From the NCBI GenBank assembly GCA_964420125.1, contig CAYQQQ010000014.1:1-64000 (forward strand): DNA of 64,000 bases. The letters are read 5' to 3'. Each line of letters starts with the position of its first letter. Position 1 is the stretch's first letter. Both the position numbers and the translations under genes were made by a program. Of this stretch, positions 46,405 to 54,458 are shown piece by piece. Source of the stretch: CAYQQQ01 sp964420125 (GTDB taxonomy: Bacteria; Actinomycetota; Acidimicrobiia; Acidimicrobiales; Microtrichaceae). The notes beneath the pieces were generated by a model that saw nothing but the letters and a program-made list of their open reading frames with translations, made no database searches and had not been told where the DNA came from.

Positions 46405-47565
46405 TCAGTAGCTCACGGGAAGGAAGGCATCGAGGTTGAACAGGACGAGCATCACACCGAGGGCGATCGCCGGGCCGGCGACGGCCACCACGGTGGCGGT
46501 GGGGTGACGGCGGCGCAGGTCGCCGATCGCCACGACACCCAGCGCGACGACGAGGATGCCCGCGACGAACATGGCGCCGGCGAGCGGGGTGCGCACGTCG
46601 TAGGAGTCGGGAGGGCTGCCGGGATCGCGATCCGGTGCCTCCTCCCCCACCGGCGGGACACCTGGTGCCTCGGCCTCGCTCTCCGGCGAGCCCTCGGCAG
46701 GGGTGACGGTCGAGGTGGTCGTGGCCTCCGCCGACCCCTCCTCCGACCCCTCCTCCGATGCGGACGGGTCCGTCGAGACCCCGGCGCCGTCGCCAGGCTC
46801 CGCTCCAGCCGGTGCGGCGGTCCCGTCATCCGCGTCGCCATCGTCCTCCCCCGCAGCCGGCGCGGCGGCACCCGTCCCGCTCAGACCCGTCAGCTCGGCC
46901 ACCGCCACCCTCCGTCGGCTGTCGAAGGGACCGCCGGCACTCGTCACGAGGGTGAGCCGCTCCTCGTCGGTCTGCTCCAGCGCCGAGAGGTCGTCGCCCT
47001 TCACGGTGCGGGTGTCCACCACCTCGTAGCGGGCCACCTGACCGGCGCGCAAGCGCACCACGATCTCGGTCTTGTCGACCAGCTCCTTCACGAAGTCGAA
47101 CGGTCCGCCGAAGCGCGTCGAGCGTCCCATCACCACCACGTTGCCGCCTTCGCCCGGCAGCGGGCTTCCCTCCACCAGGCCCGGTCCACCACGGAGGATG
47201 TCACCATCGGAACCCTCGGCGACCACCAGGTTGATGCCCGCCTCCTCGATCTGCAGCACCATCACCGGCCCGCCACGCTCGGGCTGCTCGATCGTCGGGT
47301 CGTTGTACACACCGGCGCGGTGGTCCTGACGGGTGGTGAAGGCCAGCCGGCCCACCAGCACGTCGAGCACCACCAGTGCCACCACGGCGACCAGGCCCAC
47401 CGCCACCACCAGACGGCCGACCTTCAGCCCCCGGCGCGTCGGCGTCGGCGGAGCCGCTTCCGGGGCAGCGCCGACCTCTGCGGCCGCCGGAGCGGGAGAG
47501 GTCGGAGAGGGCAGCGGCACCTCCTGGTGCATGCCTCCTCTCAAGGAAGGGTCCAACGCCGTCAT
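46405..47565 (-). CDS. Sortase-fold protein lacking catalytic His and Cys (pseudo-sortase)
   Basis: 386 residues: cytoplasmic N terminus (~1-48), one membrane helix (~49-72), a sortase-like domain (~95-230), an acidic Ser/Glu/Ala linker (~232-325) and two C-terminal membrane helices. The domain follows the sortase pattern LQIEEAGINLVVAEG, ILRGGPGLVEGSPLPGEGGN, GGPFDFVKEL and RLTLVTSAGGPF. However, the catalytic His of the AGH motif is Arg148 (MGRST) and the Cys of TLVTC is Ser209; the Arg after the Cys (DSRRRVAV) remains. The coding frame is intact. It overlaps the preceding PstS-like gene by four bases. It may bind rather than cleave sorting signals. Confidence 0.78.
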   Translation of the reverse strand: MTALDPSLRGGMHQEVPLPSPTSPAPAAAEVGAAPEAAPPTPTRRGLKVGRLVVAVGLVAVVALVVLDVLVGRLAFTTRQDHRAGVYNDPTIEQPERGGPVMVLQIEEAGINLVVAEGSDGDILRGGPGLVEGSPLPGEGGNVVVMGRSTRFGGPFDFVKELVDKTEIVVRLRAGQVARYEVVDTRTVKGDDLSALEQTDEERLTLVTSAGGPFDSRRRVAVAELTGLSGTGAAAPAAGEDDGDADDGTAAPAGAEPGDGAGVSTDPSASEEGSEEGSAEATTTSTVTPAEGSPESEAEAPGVPPVGEEAPDRDPGSPPDSYDVRTPLAGAMFVAGILVVALGVVAIGDLRRRHPTATVVAVAGPAIALGVMLVLFNLDAFLPVSY

Positions 47566-49481
47566 GGCCGGGCTCCGGCGAGCTGCTGCAGCGCACCGGT
47601 GCGCCACACGGCTCGCAACACGAAGAACAGCCCCGCCCCCAGCACCAGGGTGGCGAGGCGATCCATCGTGGGGTCCTCGGTGCCCGGCAGCGACAGGGGC
47701 ATCTCGGCGGCGATCGACTCGACCTCGGTGATCTCCTCCTCGGGCTCTCCATCGTCGGCGCCCGCCACCGCGGCAGCGGTCGCCGCAGGAGCCGCTCCTG
47801 CGGACACCTCGGCCGCCGGGGCGGCGTCCAACGGCACCGCCGCGTCCAGCGGGGGGACGTAGGTGTCCAGCGGCGCGACGTCGAACCCCTGCGCGAGCGG
47901 CACGGCCGCCGCCGTGGCCGACCCCGGGGGCGGCGGGGTCGTGGTCGGCGGCGGTGCCGGGGTCTCCTCGGTGGCCTGGCACCAGGACACCGAACCCAGG
48001 GCCTCCATGACCGGAGCGAGCTCCTCGGGGGTGTACGGTCCCGCACCCACCTCCTTGACCACCTTGGCCTCGGCCGCCGCGCAGTTCGAAGCGACGATGG
48101 CGTCCGCGGCCGTCAACCCCTCGGCCATCATCGCCGGGGTCAGACGGCCGTCGCCGAGCTGGTCGGCCACCATCTGGCCCACGGTCATCTGCAGCCGCAG
48201 CAGCAGCGCGGCCGCGTTGGTCTGGTCCACCGACAACCCCCGCTCGGGGAAGTAGATCCGGTTCACCCACGACATCGGCCAGGCGCCCGGCACCTCCTCG
48301 TAGGCCGCGTGGAAGGGAGCCTCACCGCCTGCCGCCACCGCGGCGGTGATCGCCGCCGGCGTGGCGGAGACCACCTCGCCGTGGTGCACGAGATCGGCGA
48401 TCCACAGATCCGTGACAGTCTGGGGAGGATCCTTCTGGGCGTCCTCGAGCTCTGTCTCCAGCGCGAGGCGGGCCCTCAGCGGGTGCACGAGCGCCACCGT
48501 GCCCCCCTTGGGCACCTCGGAGGTCTGGAACGACAGCCAGCTGGCCACCGAGTTGGCCAGGTTCTCGTCCGGTGAGCGCGAGGGCTGGGAGCTGCGGGGC
48601 CACCGGGCGGTGATGACGTAGGCGTCCTTCTCGGCCTGGTCCACCAGATCCGACAGGCTCCCCCGGTGGAAGCGGTCCTTGTCGATGTGGCGCAGGTACT
48701 CCTGGAGGTACTTGTTGACCGCCGCACGGTCGGTGCGCACCCCGCTGGCCGGCCCCGGCGTGCCCGGGAGGTCGATCAGCGCCGGGCACGTGCCGGGCAC
48801 CTCCAGCTCGGCCGCCGAGAGCGCCAGGCCGCCGGAGCAGTCGGTGTCGGGGTCGGCCTGGGACATGAACCGGGCCTCGAACCAGAAGTCGGTGGGGATG
48901 GAGAAGTTGAACAGGATCGCCAGGTCCTCGGGGTACAGCCGGAGCCGGTCGCCCGGCTCGTTGGTCAGGACGTTCGACAGCGGCACCGCACCGCCGGGAT
49001 CGGAGCACTCGAGCTCGAAGGTCTCCTCGTCAAGGAGCACCCCGCCTGCGCACCACCGGAAGCCCCGCGGATAGGGACCGGCCAGGAACGGGACCACGCC
49101 CACCGCCTGGAAGGGCGCCGAGATGACGCCACGGCCCTTGGCCAGCGCCTCGGTCGACCCCTCCAGCGCCTCCTCCAGCGGCAGCGCACCGACGTAGAAC
49201 TCCGTGCGGCCCTCGACGAACGAGCGCAGGCCCTCGGACTCGTTGGTGCCGATGTAGTCGTACAGCGGCGCCGCCTCCGAGGTGGCCGCGCCTGCGTCCA
49301 GGAGACGCACGGCGTAGTCCGAGGCGTCGGTGCCCTCGCCGCGCAGCACGATGGCCGTGTCGGGCTCCTGCACGGTGGCCGCCCCGGCCAGGGCCGGCAG
49401 CGAGAACCCCAGGGCCACCAGCACCACGCCCGCCAGGGCCGAACCCCTCGCCCGCGCCCACGCCCCGCCTCGTCGCGTCAT
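47562..49481 (-). CDS. Large PstS-like exported protein with C-terminal membrane anchor
   Basis: 639 residues. A signal peptide (LAGVVLVALGFSLPALAGA) is followed by a PstS-related domain with RGEGTDASDYAVRLLD and YIGTNESEGLRSFVEGRTEFYVGA, equivalent to the SSF and GSTxGRxxF/DFGAS motifs but diverged. A second region (~330-500) has an alpha-rich repeat of unknown fold, then a Pro/Ala linker. The C terminus has LPGTEDP followed by a hydrophobic helix (LATLVLGAGLFFVLRAVW) and a basic tail; LPGTE resembles an LPXTG sorting motif with the final Gly replaced. It overlaps both neighbours by 4 nt (ATGA). Phosphate binding is uncertain because the binding motifs are altered. Confidence 0.75.
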   Translation of the reverse strand: MTRRGGAWARARGSALAGVVLVALGFSLPALAGAATVQEPDTAIVLRGEGTDASDYAVRLLDAGAATSEAAPLYDYIGTNESEGLRSFVEGRTEFYVGALPLEEALEGSTEALAKGRGVISAPFQAVGVVPFLAGPYPRGFRWCAGGVLLDEETFELECSDPGGAVPLSNVLTNEPGDRLRLYPEDLAILFNFSIPTDFWFEARFMSQADPDTDCSGGLALSAAELEVPGTCPALIDLPGTPGPASGVRTDRAAVNKYLQEYLRHIDKDRFHRGSLSDLVDQAEKDAYVITARWPRSSQPSRSPDENLANSVASWLSFQTSEVPKGGTVALVHPLRARLALETELEDAQKDPPQTVTDLWIADLVHHGEVVSATPAAITAAVAAGGEAPFHAAYEEVPGAWPMSWVNRIYFPERGLSVDQTNAAALLLRLQMTVGQMVADQLGDGRLTPAMMAEGLTAADAIVASNCAAAEAKVVKEVGAGPYTPEELAPVMEALGSVSWCQATEETPAPPPTTTPPPPGSATAAAVPLAQGFDVAPLDTYVPPLDAAVPLDAAPAAEVSAGAAPAATAAAVAGADDGEPEEEITEVESIAAEMPLSLPGTEDPTMDRLATLVLGAGLFFVLRAVWRTGALQQLAGARP

Positions 49482-51103
49482 CGGTGCCTCCAGGTGGTTC
49501 GCACGCCCTGCGCCAGGAAGGTGCCCGCTCCCACCAGCACGAACCCCAGGAGCAGGTAGGTCACCACCTCGCCGAGCTCCGGGCCGGTGACCGACGACAC
49601 CGGCAGCCCGGTCGCCACCTCCTCGGCCAGCTCGGCGGCCTCTTCCTCGGTGAGCTGCAGCGAGTAGCCCTCGTCGGTGGCCACCGCCGCGCCCTCGGCG
49701 GCAGCCGCGTCGGCGGCAGCGGCTTCGGCTGCGGCCGCGTCCGCCGCGGGGTCGGCCCCGCCGGCCGCACCGCCGGCCGCGCCGGCTCCTCCACCTCCGG
49801 AGCCTCCACCGGCTCCTCCTCCTCCACCACCGGGCAGGCCACCGGCCGCCAGCGAGCCCGGCGGTGCACCCGCCACCTGGGGAGGCGGCGGAGCTCCGGC
49901 CAGATCGGTGGGCCGGGCCGGCGCGCCGGGGATCTGCTGGATCTTGTCCAGTGCCAGGTTCACCAGGACCGTGGAGAGCCGCGAGTACAGCAGCGGCTCG
50001 GCCCGCTCCTGGCCCTTGGTGACCGCGTAGTTCAGGAAGGTGCCCAGCGCCGCACCCTTGGCCGGGTCGAACCCGTTGGTCTGGGCGATCACGTAGGAGT
50101 ACGTGGAGGGGAAGTAGGCGCGGGGATCGGGGCCGCTGTACTGCAGGCTGAAGGTGCCGTTGGGCTTCGGGCTGGCGTAGCCCAGGGCGACGGTGGAGTT
50201 CGGAGGGTTCGGAGGGGTGAACTCTCCCGCGCCGTTGCGCACGAAGGCGGTGGGCAGGCCGAGCTTCACCGAGTAGCCCGCCTCCAGGTAGGCGATCGTC
50301 GAACGCCCCGACGACCCACCGGCCACCGTGTTGGCGATCCCGTCGGAGGCGAACGCGGTCACGAACCCGCCGAGCTGGGGCCAGGCCGAGGTCGGCTTGC
50401 CGCTCAGGAACTCCGCCTCGGCGGAGGTGTTGGTGGCCACCACCCGCCCGATGAACGCCCGCCACACGTCCGGCGCAGTGGCGATGCAGTACTCGCTGAA
50501 CACATAGCTGGTGCCCGAGCTGTCGGAGCGGACCACCGGGCGGATCTTCTCCGCCGGCAGCGGCACCCCCGGGTTGATGGCCACCAGCGCCGGGTCGTCC
50601 CACTGCATGCCCGGCTCGGTGAAGATCCTGCACACCTGCTCCTGGGTGAGGCGCAGGTTGGTGATCCGCTGGCCGTTGGTGCCGGTGAGGTTGTACATGA
50701 ACCCGACCGCCCCGGCCATCACCGGCACGTACACGAAGGCCGCCCGCGCCGATGCGTTGAGCGCTCCCTGCTCCTGTTCCGGATAGGGGATGTCCGACAC
50801 GCCGAAGTCCACCAGGCCCAGCCGGTACTGGTCGCGCCCGAAGGTCGAACCCGCCGCGGTGTAGTTCACCGACAGCCCGTAGGGCGCCCGCGCCACGTCC
50901 GCCCGCCACTGCTGGAGCTGCAGCGCGGCGAACGACGACCCGCCACCGGTGATGGTCGGCCCGCCCTGCGCGTGCGCTCGCGGCGCCGCCGACACCTCGC
51001 GATCGCCGGTTCCCACCGCTGCCGCGCCCGCCACGGCCACCACCACGGCGAACGCGGCCGCCACGCGCCACCACCTGCCGCGGAGCCACCTGCCGCCGGT
51101 CAC
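49478..51103 (-). CDS. Membrane-tethered PstS phosphate-binding protein
   Basis: 541 residues. The N-terminal signal peptide has no lipobox (WWRVAAAFAVVVAVAGAAA). The PstS domain (~45-385) has GGGSSFAALQLQQWRAD, YTAAGSTFGRDQYRLGLVDF, GVSDIPYPEQ and RSDSSGTSYVF. A Gly/Ala-rich linker (~415-490) leads to a C-terminal membrane helix (VVTYLLLGFVLVGAGTFLA) and a basic tail. It is thus anchored by a helix, not by lipid as the PstS at 8142 is. GTG start overlapping the pstB2 stop (GTGA) and a 4-nt overlap with the next gene. It is the likely receptor for the second Pst transporter. Confidence 0.88.
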   Translation of the reverse strand: MTGGRWLRGRWWRVAAAFAVVVAVAGAAAVGTGDREVSAAPRAHAQGGPTITGGGSSFAALQLQQWRADVARAPYGLSVNYTAAGSTFGRDQYRLGLVDFGVSDIPYPEQEQGALNASARAAFVYVPVMAGAVGFMYNLTGTNGQRITNLRLTQEQVCRIFTEPGMQWDDPALVAINPGVPLPAEKIRPVVRSDSSGTSYVFSEYCIATAPDVWRAFIGRVVATNTSAEAEFLSGKPTSAWPQLGGFVTAFASDGIANTVAGGSSGRSTIAYLEAGYSVKLGLPTAFVRNGAGEFTPPNPPNSTVALGYASPKPNGTFSLQYSGPDPRAYFPSTYSYVIAQTNGFDPAKGAALGTFLNYAVTKGQERAEPLLYSRLSTVLVNLALDKIQQIPGAPARPTDLAGAPPPPQVAGAPPGSLAAGGLPGGGGGGAGGGSGGGGAGAAGGAAGGADPAADAAAAEAAAADAAAAEGAAVATDEGYSLQLTEEEAAELAEEVATGLPVSSVTGPELGEVVTYLLLGFVLVGAGTFLAQGVRTTWRHR

Positions 51104-52179
51104 CCGAACCGTCCCGAGACGTAGTCGAGCGTGCGGGGGTCCGAGGGGTTGGAGAACATGCGCCCGGTCGGCCCGTGCTCCACGATCCGCCCCGAGTCGC
51201 CCAGGGACTCCACCAGGAAGAAGGCGCACTCGTCGCTCACCCGCTGGGCCTGCTGCATGTTGTGGGTGACGATCACGATCGTGATGTCGTGGCACAGCTC
51301 CCGGATGGTCTCCTCGATCACCCCGGTGGAGATCGGGTCCAGCGCCGAGCAGGGCTCGTCCATCAACAGCACGTCGGGGCGCACGGCCAGGGAGCGGGCG
51401 ATGCACAGCCGCTGCTGCTGGCCACCGGAGAGGGACATGCCGCCCTCGTGGAGGCGGTCCTTGACCTCCTCCCACAGTCCGGCGCGACGGAGGCTCTGCT
51501 CCACCAGCTCCGTGTGGTCGGGATGCGAGGTGCCCGACAGCTTGAGCCCGGCCAGCACGTTCTCGGCGATGGACATGGCCGGGAAGGGGTTGGGCTTCTG
51601 GAACACCATCCCCACCCGCAGGCGCACCTCGGTGGGGCTCATCTCCTCGGAGTAGATGTCCACGCCGTTGAGCAGGATCTGCCCGGCGATCGCCGCACCG
51701 GGGACCAGCTCGTGCATGCGGTTCAACGCCCGCAGGAACGTCGACTTCCCGCAGCCCGACGGGCCGATGAGGGCGGTCACCCGACCGGGCTCCATGCTCA
51801 GGTTGCAGCGCTCCAGCACCTTGCGGGACCCGAACCAGCTCGTCACCTCGATGGCGTCCATGCGGGCCGCCTCGAAGGTCGGGGCCTGCGCCGGGTCCGG
51901 GACCGGAGCCGGCGCGGCAGGGGGCGGGGTCGGGGGCGGGGTCGGGGTCGGGGGCACTGCCGGTGCCGGAGCCGATCCGTTGGTGGGCACCAGCGGCGTG
52001 GCCTGGGTGGGCACGGCGTCGTGCACGAGCGACGGTGCGGCCACGGTCAGGTCGATGCGGGGCACCCCGCCGGTGGCCAGCGGATCCCGGTAGGGCGGAG
52101 GTGTCGCCACCGACCCCTGCGACGGCGGGGGTGGCGGAGGCGGCGGGGGCGGTGGACCGGGCGGGTGCAGCTCGTTCAT
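51100..52179 (-). CDS. pstB2: Phosphate ABC transporter ATP-binding protein PstB (second copy), Pro-rich N terminus
   Basis: 359 residues. The C-terminal ~250 residues are a full PstB: Walker A GPSGCGKS, Q-loop FQKPNPFP, signature LSGGQQQR, Walker B LLMDEPCSALDP and VTHNMQQA. The first ~105 residues are an unusual Pro-rich extension (a run of 11 Pro near residue 9, then PTPTPPPTPPPAAP), absent from the first copy at 5270 and from normal PstB (~255 aa). The ATG overlaps the pstA2 stop (ATGA), which supports that the extension is translated, although an internal start near MDAIEVTSWFG is possible. Confidence 0.88.
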   Translation of the reverse strand: MNELHPPGPPPPPPPPPPPSQGSVATPPPYRDPLATGGVPRIDLTVAAPSLVHDAVPTQATPLVPTNGSAPAPAVPPTPTPPPTPPPAAPAPVPDPAQAPTFEAARMDAIEVTSWFGSRKVLERCNLSMEPGRVTALIGPSGCGKSTFLRALNRMHELVPGAAIAGQILLNGVDIYSEEMSPTEVRLRVGMVFQKPNPFPAMSIAENVLAGLKLSGTSHPDHTELVEQSLRRAGLWEEVKDRLHEGGMSLSGGQQQRLCIARSLAVRPDVLLMDEPCSALDPISTGVIEETIRELCHDITIVIVTHNMQQAQRVSDECAFFLVESLGDSGRIVEHGPTGRMFSNPSDPRTLDYVSGRFG

Positions 52180-53339
52180 CGTCGGATCCCTCGCTTGCGG
52201 TCGCCCCGGTTGCCGATCCAGCGGGCCGCGGTGAACAGCGCCAGCACGAACATCATCAGCACCACCGCGCCCGACCAGGCCCGCTGCAGCTGCGCCTCGT
52301 TGCCCTGGCTCTTGGTGAGCAGCTGGTAGACGAACAGCGGCAGGTCCGACTGGGAGCCCTCGAAGGGGTTGGCGTTGAGGATGTCGCTGCCGAAGGAGGT
52401 GAGCAGGACCGGGGCCGTCTCGCCGATCGCCCGGGCGACGCCGAGGATGGAGGCGGTGATCAGCCCGGCGCGAGCGGTGGGCAGCACGATGCGCAAGGCG
52501 GTCCGCCACTGGGGGGACCCCAGGGCGAGCGCGGACTCGCGCAGCCCGTCGTCGACGGTGCGCAGCATCTCCTCCGCGGCCCTGGTGACGATGGGGATCA
52601 TGAGGATCGCCAGCGCCAGCCCGGCGGCGAAGCCCGAGTAGCCCCAACCCAGCGAGATCCCCTCGGGCGACACCACGAGGGTGTAGATGAACAGCCCGGC
52701 CACGATCGAGGGCAGCCCGCTCATGGCGTCGACCACGAAGCGGATGACCGGCGACATCCTGCCCTTGATCTCGTTGAGGTAGACGGCGGTCATCAGGGCG
52801 GCGGGGATGGCGATGACCGAGGCGATGAGCATCTGCTGGATCGTGCCCACGATGGCGTGGAACGCCCCGCCCCCCGGGTCGAGGGGCCCCACGTCGGAGA
52901 GGTCGCTGGTGAAGAACTCGGCGTCGAGGCCGGGGAGGCCCTCGATCAGCACGTACACCAGCATCCACACCAGCACCGCCACCGCCAGCAGCCCGGCCAG
53001 CCAGACCAGGGTGGTGACCAGCCGATCGGTGGCCACCACGGGGCTGGAGGTGTCACGTGCCATCATCCAGCTGCACAGCAGGAACCACACCAGCGCCCAG
53101 ATGGCGAAGGTCAACGGGTGGGTCCAGTCCATGATCCCGCAGAGCACCGCCGCTGCGGACACCCCCGCCGCCCCGCTCAGCATCAGCTGGCGACGGTCGC
53201 GCCGCGACATCCGCGCCGGGTTGGTCGGCTTCTGCTCCGCCGGAGGGCTCGGGGCGGGAGCCGAGGGGCCGGTCTGGACGTCCGCCGTCGGGATCGGCCC
53301 CCCCTTCACCTCTTCCAGCAGCTCGTCGAGGGTCGCCAT
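52176..53339 (-). CDS. pstA2: Phosphate ABC transporter permease PstA (second copy)
   Basis: 387 residues, longer than usual PstA (~300) because of a ~50-residue Pro-rich cytoplasmic N terminus and two additional helices (~55-95) before the standard six-helix permease. The coupling loop RESALALGSPQWRTALRIV and VARAIGETAPVLLTSFG are typical. It shares one base with the pstC2 stop (TGATG) and overlaps pstB2 by four. It is divergent in sequence from the first pstA at 6154, so it represents a different Pst subtype rather than a recent duplication. Confidence 0.9.
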   Translation of the reverse strand: MATLDELLEEVKGGPIPTADVQTGPSAPAPSPPAEQKPTNPARMSRRDRRQLMLSGAAGVSAAAVLCGIMDWTHPLTFAIWALVWFLLCSWMMARDTSSPVVATDRLVTTLVWLAGLLAVAVLVWMLVYVLIEGLPGLDAEFFTSDLSDVGPLDPGGGAFHAIVGTIQQMLIASVIAIPAALMTAVYLNEIKGRMSPVIRFVVDAMSGLPSIVAGLFIYTLVVSPEGISLGWGYSGFAAGLALAILMIPIVTRAAEEMLRTVDDGLRESALALGSPQWRTALRIVLPTARAGLITASILGVARAIGETAPVLLTSFGSDILNANPFEGSQSDLPLFVYQLLTKSQGNEAQLQRAWSGAVVLMMFVLALFTAARWIGNRGDRKRGIRR

Positions 53340-54313
53340 CACTGGATCCTCGAGCGGGCGACGATGCGGCGGGCCGCCAGGTTGACCATCAACGTCACCA
53401 GGAACAGGGCGAACCCGGCGGCGATCAGGCCGGAGACCTCCACCCCGTCGGCCTCCGCGAACTTCACGGCGATCATGCCGGCGATCGAGCCTCCGCCCTC
53501 CTCCAGCACGAAGGGGTTGGCCTCCACCGACAGCACCACGATGAGGGCGATGGCGATGGTCTCCCCGAGCGCCCGGCCGAAGCCCAGCAGCACCGATCCG
53601 ACGATGCCGCCCTTGCCGAAGGGGAGGATGACGTCGCGGATCATCCCCCACCGGCTGCCGCCGAGGGCCACGGCCCCCTCGCACTGGTTGCGCGGGCACT
53701 GCGCCATCACGTCGCGCGACACCGCGGTGATGATCGGGGTGATCATGATCGCCACCACCATGCCGGCGACGAAGCTCGACTGGGTCATCGCCGCGTCGTC
53801 CTCGGAGAGGCGGAAGAAGGGCAGCGCGTCGAGGTGCTCGTTGAGCCACTTGGCCACGCCGACCAACGGTCCCTGGAAGGCCCAGAGGCCCCACATGCCG
53901 AAGATCAGGCTGGGCAGGGCGGCGAGCAGGTCGACCGCCCCCACCAGCACCTTGCGGGTGCGACCGGGGGCGTACTCGTTGATGAACAGCGCCAGCCCCA
54001 GCGCCAGCGGCACGGCCACCACCAGGGCGATGAGGGCGATGATCACCGTGCCGATCAGCAGGCCCAGCACGCCGAAGCGCTCCTCGGAGGGGTTCCAGAC
54101 GCTGGTGGTGAAGAAGTCCCAGTACCCGGAGGACTGCAGGGCGGGCCACGACTTGGCCGCCAGGAAGATGGCGGTGCCGGCGATGATCACCAGGCTGAGC
54201 CCGGCGGCAGCCGTGCACACCGCCCTGTAGATGCGGTCGCCGGTGGTGTGCGAGTGCTTGAGCACCCGAGGCTGCTGCTCACCCGCGTCAGGGTGCACCT
54301 GCACTGCCGTCAC
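53339..54313 (-). CDS. pstC2: Phosphate ABC transporter permease PstC (second copy)
   Basis: 324 residues with the PstC permease pattern: a cytoplasmic N terminus ending VLKHSHTTGDRIYRAV, six helices, ALGGSRWGMIRDVILPFGKGG as coupling loop and GFGRALGETIAIALIV. I chose the GTG at 54313 because it lies exactly 19 nt after a four-unit Pho box, the same spacing as in the exosortase operon. The open frame extends 49 codons further upstream, but there it would run through the Pho box into the divergent sulfatase start. First gene of a six-gene overlapping operon down to the pseudo-sortase at 46405. Confidence 0.88.
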   Translation of the reverse strand: MTAVQVHPDAGEQQPRVLKHSHTTGDRIYRAVCTAAAGLSLVIIAGTAIFLAAKSWPALQSSGYWDFFTTSVWNPSEERFGVLGLLIGTVIIALIALVVAVPLALGLALFINEYAPGRTRKVLVGAVDLLAALPSLIFGMWGLWAFQGPLVGVAKWLNEHLDALPFFRLSEDDAAMTQSSFVAGMVVAIMITPIITAVSRDVMAQCPRNQCEGAVALGGSRWGMIRDVILPFGKGGIVGSVLLGFGRALGETIAIALIVVLSVEANPFVLEEGGGSIAGMIAVKFAEADGVEVSGLIAAGFALFLVTLMVNLAARRIVARSRIQ

Positions 54314-54332
54314 GGGCCCCGATCGTGGCCTC

Positions 54333-54376
54333 CGGAGCTGAACCGCCACTTCCGAGACGTTGAACGCAGGGTGAAC
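54333..54376 (-). promoter_or_regulatory. Four-unit Pho box upstream of pstC2, shared with divergent sulfatase
   Basis: On the minus strand four 11-nt units run in phase: GTTCACCCTGC (54376-54366), GTTCAACGTCT, CGGAAGTGGCG (degenerate) and GTTCAGCTCCG (54343-54333). Units 1, 2 and 4 fit the Pho-box core. It is 19 nt from the pstC2 GTG and about 82 nt upstream of the sulfatase ATG on the other strand, so it could control both. Confidence 0.8.
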
Positions 54377-54458
54377 ATCACCCGACGCTGCGGAGCGGCG
54401 GGGCGGCCGACGGCGGGGGGATCCGCCCGACAGGTCGGCACCGGTAGGGTCGGCGGTC

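Noticed and set aside
46405..47565. Active sortase
   Set aside because: Both the catalytic His and Cys are substituted in an intact reading frame, so a normal transpeptidase activity is unlikely.
47562..51089. A single 1175-residue protein
   Set aside because: The first 536 residues are the shadow of the PstS gene at 49478; the real gene starts at the ATG overlapping that gene's stop.
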